A stretch of 64,000 bases of DNA, taken from Hasllibacter sp963833115 (lineage in GTDB: Bacteria; Pseudomonadota; Alphaproteobacteria; Rhodobacterales; Rhodobacteraceae). Where the stretch lies: the NCBI GenBank assembly GCA_963833115.1, contig CAWHWS010000002.1, positions 62,001 to 126,000 of the forward strand, read 5' to 3'. Below are positions 17,231 through 25,205 of the stretch, one piece after another. Position 1 is the stretch's first letter. Each line of letters begins with the position of its first letter. Both the position numbers and the translations under genes were made by a program. The notes beneath the pieces were generated by a model that saw only the letters and a list, made by a program, of their open reading frames with translations, made no database searches and was not told where the DNA came from.

Positions 17231-18757
17231 TCAGGCCTCGCCCGCCTCGAGGGCCAGCGGTCCATCGGACGCCAGATCCTCGATCCCGAGCGGCGCCTCC
17301 GGGCGGGCCAGCGCCGCGCGCGTGACCCAATGGAGGCGCACGGCCGCCCGGGTGATCGCCACGTAGGCCAGGCGCTTCCACAGCGGCTGCCCGGCCTCGA
17401 CGCGCCCCACCTTGGCGGCGACGAAGAGGTCCGGCGCGAAGACCTGCACCGCGTCCCATTGCGAGCCCTGCGCCTTGTGGATGGTGCAGGCCGCGCCGTG
17501 CAGGAACACCGCACCCATGCGCGCGGCGAAGGGGATGAAGGGCTCCTCCTGCCCCGGCAGCTCGATCTTGACGATGCTCGCCGCGCTGACCTGCGGCTGC
17601 TCGGCCCCGACCACGTGCAGGCGCGAGAACCCCGGCTTGCGTCCCGGTCCCACATAGACGCATTGCGCCCCCTTCACGAGCCCGCGCGCCTCGAGGTCCA
17701 GCCGCTTCTTGCGATGCTTGAGCGGCAGCTCCAGCCCGTCGCAGATCAGCGGCTCGCCGGGCAGGAGCGCGTCCGCCGGCGCGCCGTAGGCCGCGCGGAA
17801 CGCCGCGATCAGCCGCACCCGCGTGGCGTTGCGCCAGACGAGCGCGGGGGAACGCGCCATCATGCCCGCCTCCATCCGCCCGGCCCACACGACGCGCTCG
17901 TCGCGCTCGGCCGCCGCGCGGACCATCCCCTCGAAGGCGGGGAAGTCGACCGCGGGATCGGCGAGCGCGTGCGCGAGGTCGAGGATGGGGTTGTCCGCGT
18001 CCTGCCGGTGCACCCTGCTCAGGTCCCGCCGCCTTGCGGCCGGCAGCGCGTCGAACACCATCCCCCCCGAGCTCTGCACCGGAGGCAGCTGCGCCGGGTC
18101 CCCGAAGAGGAGGAGCGTCGGGAAGATCTCGCGCAGATCCTCGAACTGCTTGGCGTCGAGCATGGAGCTCTCGTCCACCAGCCCGATGTCGAGCGGATCC
18201 TCCCGCCGCTTCCAGCCGGTGATGAAATCGCTCCCGCGAAGCCCGGCGGAGGCGAGCGCGCCCGGGACCGACGGCATGGAGGCGTAGAAGGCGTGCGCCC
18301 GGTCGAGGGCCTCGTCGCTGAAGGTCTCGGTCGCGGCGGGGCGCTCGCCATCGCCGGCGAGCCATTCGGCGATGCGCTCGAACTCGGGGTCGTAGACGGG
18401 CGTGTAGAGGATGCGGTGGATCGTCGTCGCCGGGACCCCGCGATTGCGCAGGACCGAGGCGGCCTTGTTCGTCGGCGCCAGGATCGCCACCGTCCGGCGC
18501 TCGCGGCGGCGCCCCTCCCAGTCGCCGGAGACCACCCGCACGCCCGCGGCCTGGAGCGCCTTCGCGATCTCGGCCAGGAGGAGCGTCTTGCCCGATCCGG
18601 CCTTGCCGGTGATCGCGAGCACGGTCCCCGCGCGGTCCTCGCCGGCCGGCCCCGCGCTGCGCGCCGCGAGGTCCACTCCGGCCTCCCCGAGCGCGGCGGC
18701 GGCCGCCTCCCAGGCGGCGGCCTGATCGGCGGAGAAGGCGGGGGCGGGGGCGGGCAT
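17231..18757 (-). CDS. RecD-like ATP-dependent DNA helicase
   Basis: This superfamily 1 helicase of 508 residues has a Walker A (ITGKAGSGKTLLL, about residues 49-61), motif Ia (ILAPTNKAASVLRNRG), Walker B (GLVDESSML), motif III (FGDPAQLPPVQSSGG), and the C-terminal UvrD_C_2 motifs IHKAQGSQWDAV and AYVAITRA. It resembles the stand-alone RecD2/exodeoxyribonuclease V alpha-like proteins common in alphaproteobacteria. It probably acts in DNA repair or recombination without RecBC. It is the last gene of a minus-strand series after luxI and starts at ATG 18757. Confidence 0.88.
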   Translation of the reverse strand: MPAPAPAFSADQAAAWEAAAAALGEAGVDLAARSAGPAGEDRAGTVLAITGKAGSGKTLLLAEIAKALQAAGVRVVSGDWEGRRRERRTVAILAPTNKAASVLRNRGVPATTIHRILYTPVYDPEFERIAEWLAGDGERPAATETFSDEALDRAHAFYASMPSVPGALASAGLRGSDFITGWKRREDPLDIGLVDESSMLDAKQFEDLREIFPTLLLFGDPAQLPPVQSSGGMVFDALPAARRRDLSRVHRQDADNPILDLAHALADPAVDFPAFEGMVRAAAERDERVVWAGRMEAGMMARSPALVWRNATRVRLIAAFRAAYGAPADALLPGEPLICDGLELPLKHRKKRLDLEARGLVKGAQCVYVGPGRKPGFSRLHVVGAEQPQVSAASIVKIELPGQEEPFIPFAARMGAVFLHGAACTIHKAQGSQWDAVQVFAPDLFVAAKVGRVEAGQPLWKRLAYVAITRAAVRLHWVTRAALARPEAPLGIEDLASDGPLALEAGEA

Positions 18758-18805
18758 GCCGACTGACTAGCGGCGCCCGCGCCCCCCCGCCATGGGGGCC
18801 GCGCC

Positions 18806-19480
18806 TCAGGCCGCGAGCATCGGCCGGGCCGCGGCCGGGATCGCGCCCGCCGCCACCGCCGGGATCGCCGTCGCGGGGCGGCCCATGTCGCGCTCGAACC
18901 AGTCCTGCGCGTCGGAGGCCGAGACGCCCGAGCGCGCCGCGAGCCGATCCATGATCTCGGGCGAGAAGTCCCACAGGCCCGCGCCGATCCCAGTGCGCGC
19001 GTCGCCCCGGCGGCCCAGGACCTCCGGCGGCCAGCCGAGGCGCGCGTAGATGCGCGTCATCGGGGCGTCGAAGACGCCCACCGCCCGCGCCAGGCCCAAG
19101 GCCAGGCCGAAGACCTGCCCCCCGAGCATCAAGGCGGGCGCCACGTGCCGCGGCGCGCCGGGCGCGAGCGCGAGCCGCGTGCACTCCCAGATGCCCTCGT
19201 CTCGGATCGCGCCGCCGCAGATGTCGGCGAAATGCTCGGCCGCCATCGTGCGCCCGTCGGTCGGCATCGCGCGCATCGACCCGCCATGCGAGCCGTCCGG
19301 CATCTGCCAGACGATGTAGACCGCCGGGAGCGGATCGTACTGGTCGCGCTCGCGCCCCGCGTCATCCACCTGGACCGGCCAGCCGAGGCGGCCGCGGAAC
19401 TGCGCCGCTCGGTCGCGGAACATGCCGTCCGCGAGGTGGGGGTGGCGCTCCAGCGCCTTCGTCGTCAGGAACCGGATCAT
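18806..19480 (-). CDS. luxI: Acyl-homoserine-lactone synthase (LuxI family)
   Basis: LuxI makes the acyl-homoserine-lactone signal from S-adenosylmethionine and an acyl carrier. The 224-residue protein keeps the family residues: an R-x3-F-x5-W pattern in FRDRAAQFRGRLGW, a D-x2-Y-x5-Y stretch ending in YIVW, GSMRAMP with the conserved Arg, and ECTRLAL with Glu and Arg. The C-terminus is Ala/Pro-rich. The acyl chain length cannot be read from sequence. ATG 19480 is preceded by a strong ggagg. luxR lies upstream on the same strand. Confidence 0.92.
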   Translation of the reverse strand: MIRFLTTKALERHPHLADGMFRDRAAQFRGRLGWPVQVDDAGRERDQYDPLPAVYIVWQMPDGSHGGSMRAMPTDGRTMAAEHFADICGGAIRDEGIWECTRLALAPGAPRHVAPALMLGGQVFGLALGLARAVGVFDAPMTRIYARLGWPPEVLGRRGDARTGIGAGLWDFSPEIMDRLAARSGVSASDAQDWFERDMGRPATAIPAVAAGAIPAAARPMLAA

Positions 19481-19599
19481 TAACCATCCTCCGTTGCCGG
19501 GGATGGGGTATGGTCCGCATGGTTTACGAAATGTTCTCCGCGGCGCCCGCAGGGCCGCTACGGGGCGCAACGGCCCCGTTTAAATCATCGCTATTCTAG

Positions 19600-20313
19600 T
19601 CAAATGACGAGGATACCGCTCGCCATCGCGCGGGCGACCGCGTGCACCGTGTTCTGGGCCCCGAGCTTGTGGCGGGCGCCCTCGATATAGACGCGGATCG
19701 TGTGCTCGGAGATCGACAGGCTCTCGGCGGCCTGCGCGCGGCTGTAGCCCATCGCGATGAGCGTCAGGGCATCGACCTCGCGCGGGCTCAGGGTTTGCGA
19801 GGCCGGGGTCACGCGCTCGCCTTCGACCTCGAGTGCCTTGCGGTTCACGAAATGCGCGATGACGATGAGGTCGCCGACATGCGCCTCGCACCAACTGCTC
19901 CAGGCCTCGTCGGTCATGGTGGAGGAGACGGTGAACAGGGCGAACTGCCCCGACGGCCCGCGGATCGGCACGGTGAAGCCCTGGTTGCCGACGCCGTTCG
20001 CCAACGCCTCGGCCCGGAAGGCGCGCGCGGACGGGGTCGACCAGTCGAGCCGCTTCCAGTCCACCGGATGGAAGCGCTGGTAGGCGCCGAGCACCACCGG
20101 ATCGATCCGGGCGTAGTCGTGCTCGATGTAGCGGTGCTGCCATTCGGGCGAGTACGTATGGATTGCGTATTGCCGACCGGTGGAGTTCACCGAGTGATAG
20201 ACGACGTGATCGACGCCGAGCCGGTCCCGCAGGCCGACGACGGCGCCTTGCAGCGCGTCACGCGTTGCGGCGCACTCCAGGGAGTCCAGCGATTGGTTCA
20301 GATCCTTCGCCAT
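19600..20313 (-). CDS. luxR: LuxR-family quorum-sensing regulator
   Basis: This is a DNA-binding regulator that should respond to the signal made by the adjacent LuxI. In 237 residues, the N-terminal autoinducer domain keeps Trp and Tyr in SPEWQHRYIEHDYARIDP, Trp in PVDWKRLDW and Gly in GFTVPIRGPSGQ. The C-terminal helix-turn-helix is LSPREVDALTLIAMGYSRAQAA with IRVYIEGARHKLG. All key positions of a functional regulator are present. The ATG at 20313 lies inside the preceding small gene (56-base overlap). A 20-base palindrome upstream at 20589 could be its operator. Confidence 0.92.
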   Translation of the reverse strand: MAKDLNQSLDSLECAATRDALQGAVVGLRDRLGVDHVVYHSVNSTGRQYAIHTYSPEWQHRYIEHDYARIDPVVLGAYQRFHPVDWKRLDWSTPSARAFRAEALANGVGNQGFTVPIRGPSGQFALFTVSSTMTDEAWSSWCEAHVGDLIVIAHFVNRKALEVEGERVTPASQTLSPREVDALTLIAMGYSRAQAAESLSISEHTIRVYIEGARHKLGAQNTVHAVARAMASGILVI

Positions 20314-20506
20314 GCGCTTGGGCGCGGGCCGTCACGACCGTCTGCCCATCTCCCCCCGCATCGTTCCCCAGAAGGCCGGCGGCGGAGATTTCCGCACCGG
20401 CCGCGAGCGTGGCGTCGTCGAGGTGCTCGGCCAGCCTGGGCATGCCGTTCAGAGAAGCGAACGTCCGTAGGTCGGCCAGCACGTCGAGTATCCAGTCGTT
20501 CGCCAT
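20258..20506 (-). CDS. Small conserved protein upstream of luxR
   Basis: This is an 82-residue soluble protein beginning MANDWILDVLADLRTFASLNG and LAEHLDDATLAAGAEISA, a helical N-terminal half. From memory, similar short proteins precede luxR genes in other Roseobacters. The C-terminal third is Gly/Ala-rich and overlaps the luxR start by 56 bases in another frame, which is unusually long. Its function is unknown; it may tune quorum sensing or simply carry the luxR leader. Start ATG 20506. Confidence 0.6.
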   Translation of the reverse strand: MANDWILDVLADLRTFASLNGMPRLAEHLDDATLAAGAEISAAGLLGNDAGGDGQTVVTARAQAHGEGSEPIAGLPGVRRNA

Positions 20507-20889
20507 GTTACATGTCCCCCGGTTGGTTAACAATCCGTTAACTACAACCGTAGCATGTGCCCATCGACCCGCCCATTCGCCTCTTATGCCTCCCCATATC
20601 GGGGGAGGACATACGCCGTAACCCTTTGCAATATTGGTATCACGAAGCCGCCGGGCGCGTCGGACCTGGATATACATGCCGCCAGGGCCTCCCCCGAAAC
20701 GGCGAACCACTCTCCCTTTGCCCCCGACGCGGTCGAGGACGCGCGTCGCGCGGAGGTAGATGCCGAACCGGCCCCACGCGTCCCGGACCGGATAGACAAT
20801 TCACACCCGCGCTGGAGGTCGCGTCGCGGCACCTGAACATAGATCGGTCCGCGACCCGCGAAGACGGTTCCGCACTCGGCGGCGGGCCT
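20507..20889. other. 383-base gene-free region with promoter-like and palindromic elements
   Basis: This stretch is less GC-rich than its surroundings between 20516 and 20650. It contains the leader of the luxR unit and the 20-base palindrome described separately. From 20650 to 20889 nothing convincing is visible: the plus-strand frames give low-complexity, Arg/Pro-rich shadows without a ribosome-binding site. Confidence 0.6.
20589..20608. promoter_or_regulatory. 20-bp palindrome, possible lux box
   Basis: Seven-base arms (cctcccc and ggggagg) surround a six-base centre with a matching AT pair. The length of 20 bases matches that of lux-box operators. It lies about 80 bases upstream of the small gene/luxR unit on the minus strand. 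The sequence differs from the canonical Vibrio box, so operator function is inference; a transcription stop for the opposite direction is also possible. Confidence 0.4.
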
Positions 20890-22269
20890 CTAGGCCGCCG
20901 GTGCCTCCCCGATCGCCGAATCCCCGCCCTTCGCAGCGGCGACCTCGCACGCCGTCAGGTGAGCGATCGAGGCGGCGTAGAACGCGATCAGCCCCGGCTC
21001 GCGCATCGCCCCGCCGGCCTCCACGATCCCCCGGCGGCGCAACGCCGCGAGGGCGGCCTCAAGCCGCGCCGGATCGTCCGCCCCGCCGATCACGTTCGCC
21101 CCCCGCGCCCGCAGCCGCGCGCCGAGCGTCGCGGCCCGCCCCGCGGGATCCGCCGCGCCCTCCGCGATCGCCGTCGCCAGGAGCGGCACGCTCAGGACCG
21201 GCACCGCCGCCGCGATCCGCGCCATGAGCGCCTCGCCCAGCCTCGCGGGATCGTCCCCGTGCGCGGCCCTGTGCGCCGATAGCGAGAGCGGCGCGCCGAA
21301 GCGCACGGCGGCCACCCCGAAGCGCCCCGCCCGCCGCGTGGCCCGCCCCCACAGGTGGCGCAGCACGAACCCCAGGATCGTCGGGACCTCGGCCCTGAAA
21401 CGCCGGACCCCCTGCCGCCCCGCCTCCGTCAGGATGCGATCCTCCAGCACCCGGTCGTAGTTCAGGGCCACCGGCACGAACACCACGTCGCGCCCGCCCT
21501 CGGCGCGCGCGATATAGTCGAGGATGCCGAGCTTCGGCTCGCGCAGCCCGCCCGTGACCGACAGCCCCCCCTCGGGGAAGACCGCCTGCGTGACCCCGCC
21601 CTTGGTCGCGAGCTGCACGTAGCGCGCCAGGACGCGGCGATAGAGGTCGCCCGCCGAGCGGCGCCGGATGAAGTAACCCCCCATCGCCCGGATCAGCTGC
21701 CGCAGCGGAACGATCCGCGCCCATTCGCCCACCGCGTAGCTGAGGGCCGAGTGTCCGCCCACGAGATAGGTCACCAGGACGTAGTCCATGTTCGAGCGGT
21801 GGTTCATCACGAACACCACCGTCGCGCCGGGGTCGAGCTCCTCAAGGCGCGGCGCATCCCCGCTGCCGGGCCGCACCTCGAAGAGGAAGGTGGAGACCGT
21901 GCGCGCGAGCCGGATCGCCACCGCGAAATAGGCCGTTGCGCTGAATCCCGGGACGATCTCGCGCGCATAGCGCCGGGCGCGCTCGAACACGACGTCCTCG
22001 CGCGTGCCGGTGCGCTCGGCCTCCTCGGCGACGGCCTCCATCACCCTCGGGTCGTAGCTCAGCCGCTCGATCATGTCGGTCCGGCGCGCGAGCTTGAACG
22101 GTTGGATCGGGCGCGCGAGCCGGGCGTTGAGGCGGTCGACCACCCGCTCGGCCCGGCGGCGGAAGAACCAGCGCACCGAGGGAAAGAGGAAATGCGAGGC
22201 GAAGGTCACCGCCGCGAAGAGCCCGATCAGGACGAGAAGCCAGAGCGGGACGGCGACGTTGCGGAACAT
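20890..22269 (-). CDS. Glycerol-3-phosphate acyltransferase-like (PlsB/PlsC superfamily)
   Basis: This is a membrane-associated acyltransferase of 459 residues in phospholipid synthesis. An N-terminal hydrophobic segment (PLWLLVLIGLFAAVTFA) precedes the PlsC domain, with motif I NHRSNMDYVL, motif II GGYFIRRRS, motif III FPEGGLSVTG and motif IV FVPVALNYD. The size and the FPEG-L-S-x-T-G motif suggest a short PlsB-like sn-1 acyltransferase rather than PlsC. Start ATG 22269. It is divergent from the H-NS gene. Confidence 0.85.
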   Translation of the reverse strand: MFRNVAVPLWLLVLIGLFAAVTFASHFLFPSVRWFFRRRAERVVDRLNARLARPIQPFKLARRTDMIERLSYDPRVMEAVAEEAERTGTREDVVFERARRYAREIVPGFSATAYFAVAIRLARTVSTFLFEVRPGSGDAPRLEELDPGATVVFVMNHRSNMDYVLVTYLVGGHSALSYAVGEWARIVPLRQLIRAMGGYFIRRRSAGDLYRRVLARYVQLATKGGVTQAVFPEGGLSVTGGLREPKLGILDYIARAEGGRDVVFVPVALNYDRVLEDRILTEAGRQGVRRFRAEVPTILGFVLRHLWGRATRRAGRFGVAAVRFGAPLSLSAHRAAHGDDPARLGEALMARIAAAVPVLSVPLLATAIAEGAADPAGRAATLGARLRARGANVIGGADDPARLEAALAALRRRGIVEAGGAMREPGLIAFYAASIAHLTACEVAAAKGGDSAIGEAPAA

Positions 22270-22426
22270 GCGCGCACCCTGACGCGAAAGGCGCGGGGCG
22301 GCAACGCGGTCCGCGCCGCGCCGTCATGGGGCCGCCGACAGACGCGGCGACTGCCCATATCGCGCCGTCTCGCTCCCGGGGGAATGACGCCCCCGGATAT
22401 CGCGCGCGCGTTCGACGAAAAGACCA

Positions 22427-22444
22427 GGTCCATAAACTTGGACC
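22427..22444. promoter_or_regulatory. Inverted repeat upstream of the H-NS-like gene
   Basis: A perfect 6-base inverted repeat (ggtcca and tggacc) with a 6-base AT-rich spacer lies in an AT-richer stretch about 80 bases before ATG 22525. It is a possible operator for autoregulation or another regulator; there is no direct evidence. Confidence 0.35.
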
Positions 22445-22524
22445 ATAATACATGAAGTCAATTGCGGTGCCCGCGGTTTAGGCTGTATCGCGGACGAAAC
22501 ACGTCACGACCCGAGGAGAACGAG

Positions 22525-22866
22525 ATGGCCAAATCGCTGGACGGCATGGACAAGGACGAATTGCGCGCCGCGCTCAAGGACGCGAAGGGCCGCGTGCGCG
22601 AGATCGAGAAGGCGATCGACCAATTCGACGATCGTCGAAAGGCCGAGATCCGCTCCGCCCTGGAGGCGCAGGCGAAGGAGGCCGGCTTCTCCCTCGACGA
22701 TTTCGTCGGCGGCAAGCCTCGCGGGTCGCGCACGACCAAGAAGGGCGAGCCCAAGTATCGCCACCCGGCCAACACCTCGATCACCTGGACCGGCAAGGGC
22801 CGTCAGCCGACCTGGTTCAAGGAGCACGTGGAGGCCGGCGGCGACCCCGAGGAGCTCGCGGTTTGA
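22525..22866 (+). CDS. H-NS-like nucleoid protein (HvrA/Spb family)
   Basis: This 113-residue DNA-binding protein shapes the nucleoid and silences AT-rich genes. An N-terminal coiled-coil dimerisation region (DKDELRAALKDAKGRVREIEKAIDQ) leads through a flexible linker to the H-NS C-terminal signature YRHPANTSITWTGKGRQPTWF. It belongs to the Rhodobacter HvrA/Spb branch. A gaggagaa ribosome-binding site precedes ATG 22525. Its TGA stop overlaps the TTG start of deoD. Confidence 0.92.
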   Translation: MAKSLDGMDKDELRAALKDAKGRVREIEKAIDQFDDRRKAEIRSALEAQAKEAGFSLDDFVGGKPRGSRTTKKGEPKYRHPANTSITWTGKGRQPTWFKEHVEAGGDPEELAV

Positions 22867-23567
22867 GCGTCCATATCGGCGCGGCGCCGGGCGACATCGC
22901 CCATACGGTGCTGATGCCCGGCGACCCCTACCGGGCGCGCTGGGCCGCCGAGACGTTTCTCGAAGACGCCGTCCTCGTGAACGAGGTGCGCGGCATGCTC
23001 GGCTATACCGGGCAATGGCGCGGCAATCGGGTCACGATCCAGGGGTCGGGCATGGGAATGCCGTCGCTGTCGATCTACGCCAATGAGCTCATCTCCGAGT
23101 TCGGCGCCCGGACGTTGATCCGCATCGGTTCGGCCGGCGCCATGCAAGAGCACGTCGCGATCCGCGACATCGTGCTCGCGATGACCGCGACGACGCTCTC
23201 GACCCCGTCGCGCGGCATCTTCCGCGAATTGAGCTACGCGCCCTGCGCCGATTGGAGCCTCCTGTCGGCCGCCCATTCGGCCGCCACCGCCAGGGGCTCG
23301 AAAGTCCATTGCGGCGGCATCTACTCCTCGGACGTCTTCTACGACGAGCGGCCCGACCTGACCGAGCAGATGACCCGCCACGGCGTCCTCGCGGTGGAGA
23401 TGGAGGCCGCCGAGCTCTACACGCTCGCCGCGCGCCACGGCTGCCGAGCGCTGGCCGTCCTCACGATCTCCGACCACCTCCTCACGAAGGAGGCGCTGCC
23501 CTCGCAGGAGCGCGAGCGCAGCTTCGGCGAGATGGTCGAGATCGCGCTGGAGGCCGCCTTCGCCTGA
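22863..23567 (+). CDS. deoD: Purine nucleoside phosphorylase DeoD
   Basis: DeoD splits purine (deoxy)nucleosides with phosphate into base and pentose-1-phosphate. The 234-residue length is typical. Motifs are MPGDPYRARWAAE near the start, GSGMGMPSLSIYANEL with the phosphate-binding region, RIGSAGAM, and VEMEAAELYTLAARHGC with the nucleoside-binding Glu; the catalytic Asp is in TISDHLLT. The start is a rare TTG overlapping the H-NS stop; no better start is available without cutting conserved sequence. The nucleoside importer at 8-15 kb could supply substrate. Confidence 0.93.
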   Translation: MSVHIGAAPGDIAHTVLMPGDPYRARWAAETFLEDAVLVNEVRGMLGYTGQWRGNRVTIQGSGMGMPSLSIYANELISEFGARTLIRIGSAGAMQEHVAIRDIVLAMTATTLSTPSRGIFRELSYAPCADWSLLSAAHSAATARGSKVHCGGIYSSDVFYDERPDLTEQMTRHGVLAVEMEAAELYTLAARHGCRALAVLTISDHLLTKEALPSQERERSFGEMVEIALEAAFA

Positions 23568-23584
23568 CGCGCCCGGCGGCGGGC

Positions 23585-24364
23585 CTAGACCCGCCGCTCG
23601 ACCATCATCCCCTTGATCTCCTGGATCGCCTTGGCAGGGTTCAAGCCCTTGGGGCAGGTCTTGGCGCAGTTCATGATCGTGTGGCAGCGATAGAGCTTGA
23701 ACGGGTCCTCGAGGTCGTCGAGCCGCTCGCCCGTCGCCTCGTCGCGGCTGTCGACGATCCAGCGGTAGGCGTGCAGGAGCGCCGCCGGGCCCAGGTACTT
23801 GTCCCCGTTCCACCAGTAGGAGGGGCAGGCCGTCGAGCAGCACGCGCACATGACGCACTCGTAGAGCCCGTCGAGCTTGCGGCGGTCGTCGATCGACTGG
23901 CGCCACTCCTCCCTGGGGTGGTTCGTCCGCGTCTCCAGCCAGGGCATGACGCTGGCGTGCTGGGCGTAGAAATGGGTCAGGTCCGGGATCAGGTCGCGCA
24001 CCACCGGCATGTGCGGCAGGGGGTAGATCGCGATGTCGCCCTTCACCTCGTCCATGCCGTAGATGCAGGCGAGCGTATTGATCCCGCCGATGTTCATCGC
24101 GCAGGACCCGCAGATCCCCTCGCGGCAGGACCGGCGGAAGGCGAGCGTGGGGTCGATCTCGTTCTTGATCTTGATCAGGGCGTCGAGGACCATCGGCCCG
24201 CAGGTGTCCATGTCGACATGGTAGGTGTCGACGCTGGGGTTGCCCCCGTCCTCGGCGGACCAGCGGTAGACCTTGAAGGTCCGCAGGTTGGCCGCGCCCT
24301 CGGGCTTCGGCCAGGTCTTGCCCGTCGTGATGCGGCTGTTCTTCGGCAGTGTCAGCTGGACCAT
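23585..24364 (-). CDS. sdhB: Succinate dehydrogenase iron-sulfur subunit SdhB
   Basis: SdhB carries electrons from the flavoprotein to quinone in respiratory complex II on the cytoplasmic face of the membrane. The 259 residues hold the [2Fe-2S] ligands in SCREGICGSCAMNIGG and the following Cys, the [4Fe-4S] set in ECVMCACCSTACPSYWW, and the [3Fe-4S] set in RCHTIMNCAKTCPKGLNP. All ligands are present. It should directly follow sdhA and a small gene in this lineage; here two surface-modification genes lie in between. It starts at ATG 24364, five bases after the methyltransferase stop. Confidence 0.96.
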   Translation of the reverse strand: MVQLTLPKNSRITTGKTWPKPEGAANLRTFKVYRWSAEDGGNPSVDTYHVDMDTCGPMVLDALIKIKNEIDPTLAFRRSCREGICGSCAMNIGGINTLACIYGMDEVKGDIAIYPLPHMPVVRDLIPDLTHFYAQHASVMPWLETRTNHPREEWRQSIDDRRKLDGLYECVMCACCSTACPSYWWNGDKYLGPAALLHAYRWIVDSRDEATGERLDDLEDPFKLYRCHTIMNCAKTCPKGLNPAKAIQEIKGMMVERRV

Positions 24365-24368
24365 CGTG

Positions 24369-25205
24369 TCACCTCGATTCGATCGCTCCGCCGGCCGCGC
24401 CGCGGTCCCGGACGTAGAACGTGTTTCCCTCGGCCTCGAGCCGTGCGTCGTATCCGCGCGCCTCGATCTCGGCGCATAGGTCGCGAGGCCATTCGCCCGC
24501 GTTCCGCGTCTCGATCAGGATCGCGTCCGGCAGGGCCGCGCCCGGATCGTCGAGCATCGCCCCGAGAACCGCGACCTCCGCGCCCTCGACGTCGATCTTC
24601 ATCACCGAGACCTCGGCCCCTCGGGGATCCAGATAGTCGGACAGCGGCCGGATTGAAACGGTGATCCGCTCGCCGCCCCCCGCGCCCGAGAGGCTCGTCC
24701 GACCGAGGTTCGCCGGCCTCAGGGTCAGGACCGCCTCCCCCGCCCCCGCGCCGAGCGCCACGCGGTGCAGGCGCACCCGCTCGCCCAGCTCGTTGAGCGC
24801 GACGTTCGCCGCGAGGCGGTCCGCCATCACCGGGTTCGGCTCGAAGGCGTGGACGGCGCTGCCCGGCGCCGCGGCGGCGGCGAGCGGCAGGCTACAGGCG
24901 CCGCAATTGGCGCCGATGTCGAGGACGTGCGCGCGCCGGCCCCGCACGACGTCCAGGACGGCGTCGAGCGAGCGGGGCTCGGCCACCTCGCCGGTCATCC
25001 ACATCACGGCCTCGGTCAGGTTGTCCGAAGGGTGCAGGCGCCAGCGCAGCCCGCGCACCTCGCCCTCGCTGTCGGGCGCGAGCGGGCGCAGGGCGCGCCG
25101 CACCTTCGGCCCCGCCATGCGCATCGCGCGGCGCAACGTGCGGGCGTCCTCCGCCGTCATCCGCGCGCCGGGCGCGACCTCCATGCCGGGCAGGTCGCCG
25201 CTCAC
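24369..25205 (-). CDS. FkbM-family methyltransferase
   Basis: This is a SAM-dependent O-methyltransferase of 278 residues. The SAM-binding motif is VLDIGANCGACSLPLA, followed by AFEPNPVMADRLAAN, and the FkbM signature is VSVMKIDVEGAEVAVL. Such enzymes often methylate sugars of exported polysaccharides or lipids. The GTG start at 25205 overlaps the TGA of the upstream sulfotransferase-like gene; ATG 25184 is an alternative. It is transcribed with the sdh genes, an unusual setting that suggests insertion of a two-gene cassette. Confidence 0.82.
   Translation of the reverse strand: MSGDLPGMEVAPGARMTAEDARTLRRAMRMAGPKVRRALRPLAPDSEGEVRGLRWRLHPSDNLTEAVMWMTGEVAEPRSLDAVLDVVRGRRAHVLDIGANCGACSLPLAAAAAPGSAVHAFEPNPVMADRLAANVALNELGERVRLHRVALGAGAGEAVLTLRPANLGRTSLSGAGGGERITVSIRPLSDYLDPRGAEVSVMKIDVEGAEVAVLGAMLDDPGAALPDAILIETRNAGEWPRDLCAEIEARGYDARLEAEGNTFYVRDRGAAGGAIESR

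Noticed and set aside
20555..20836. Plus-strand frame of 93 codons near the luxR leader
   Set aside because: No ribosome-binding site, no recognisable motif, and composition typical of chance frames.
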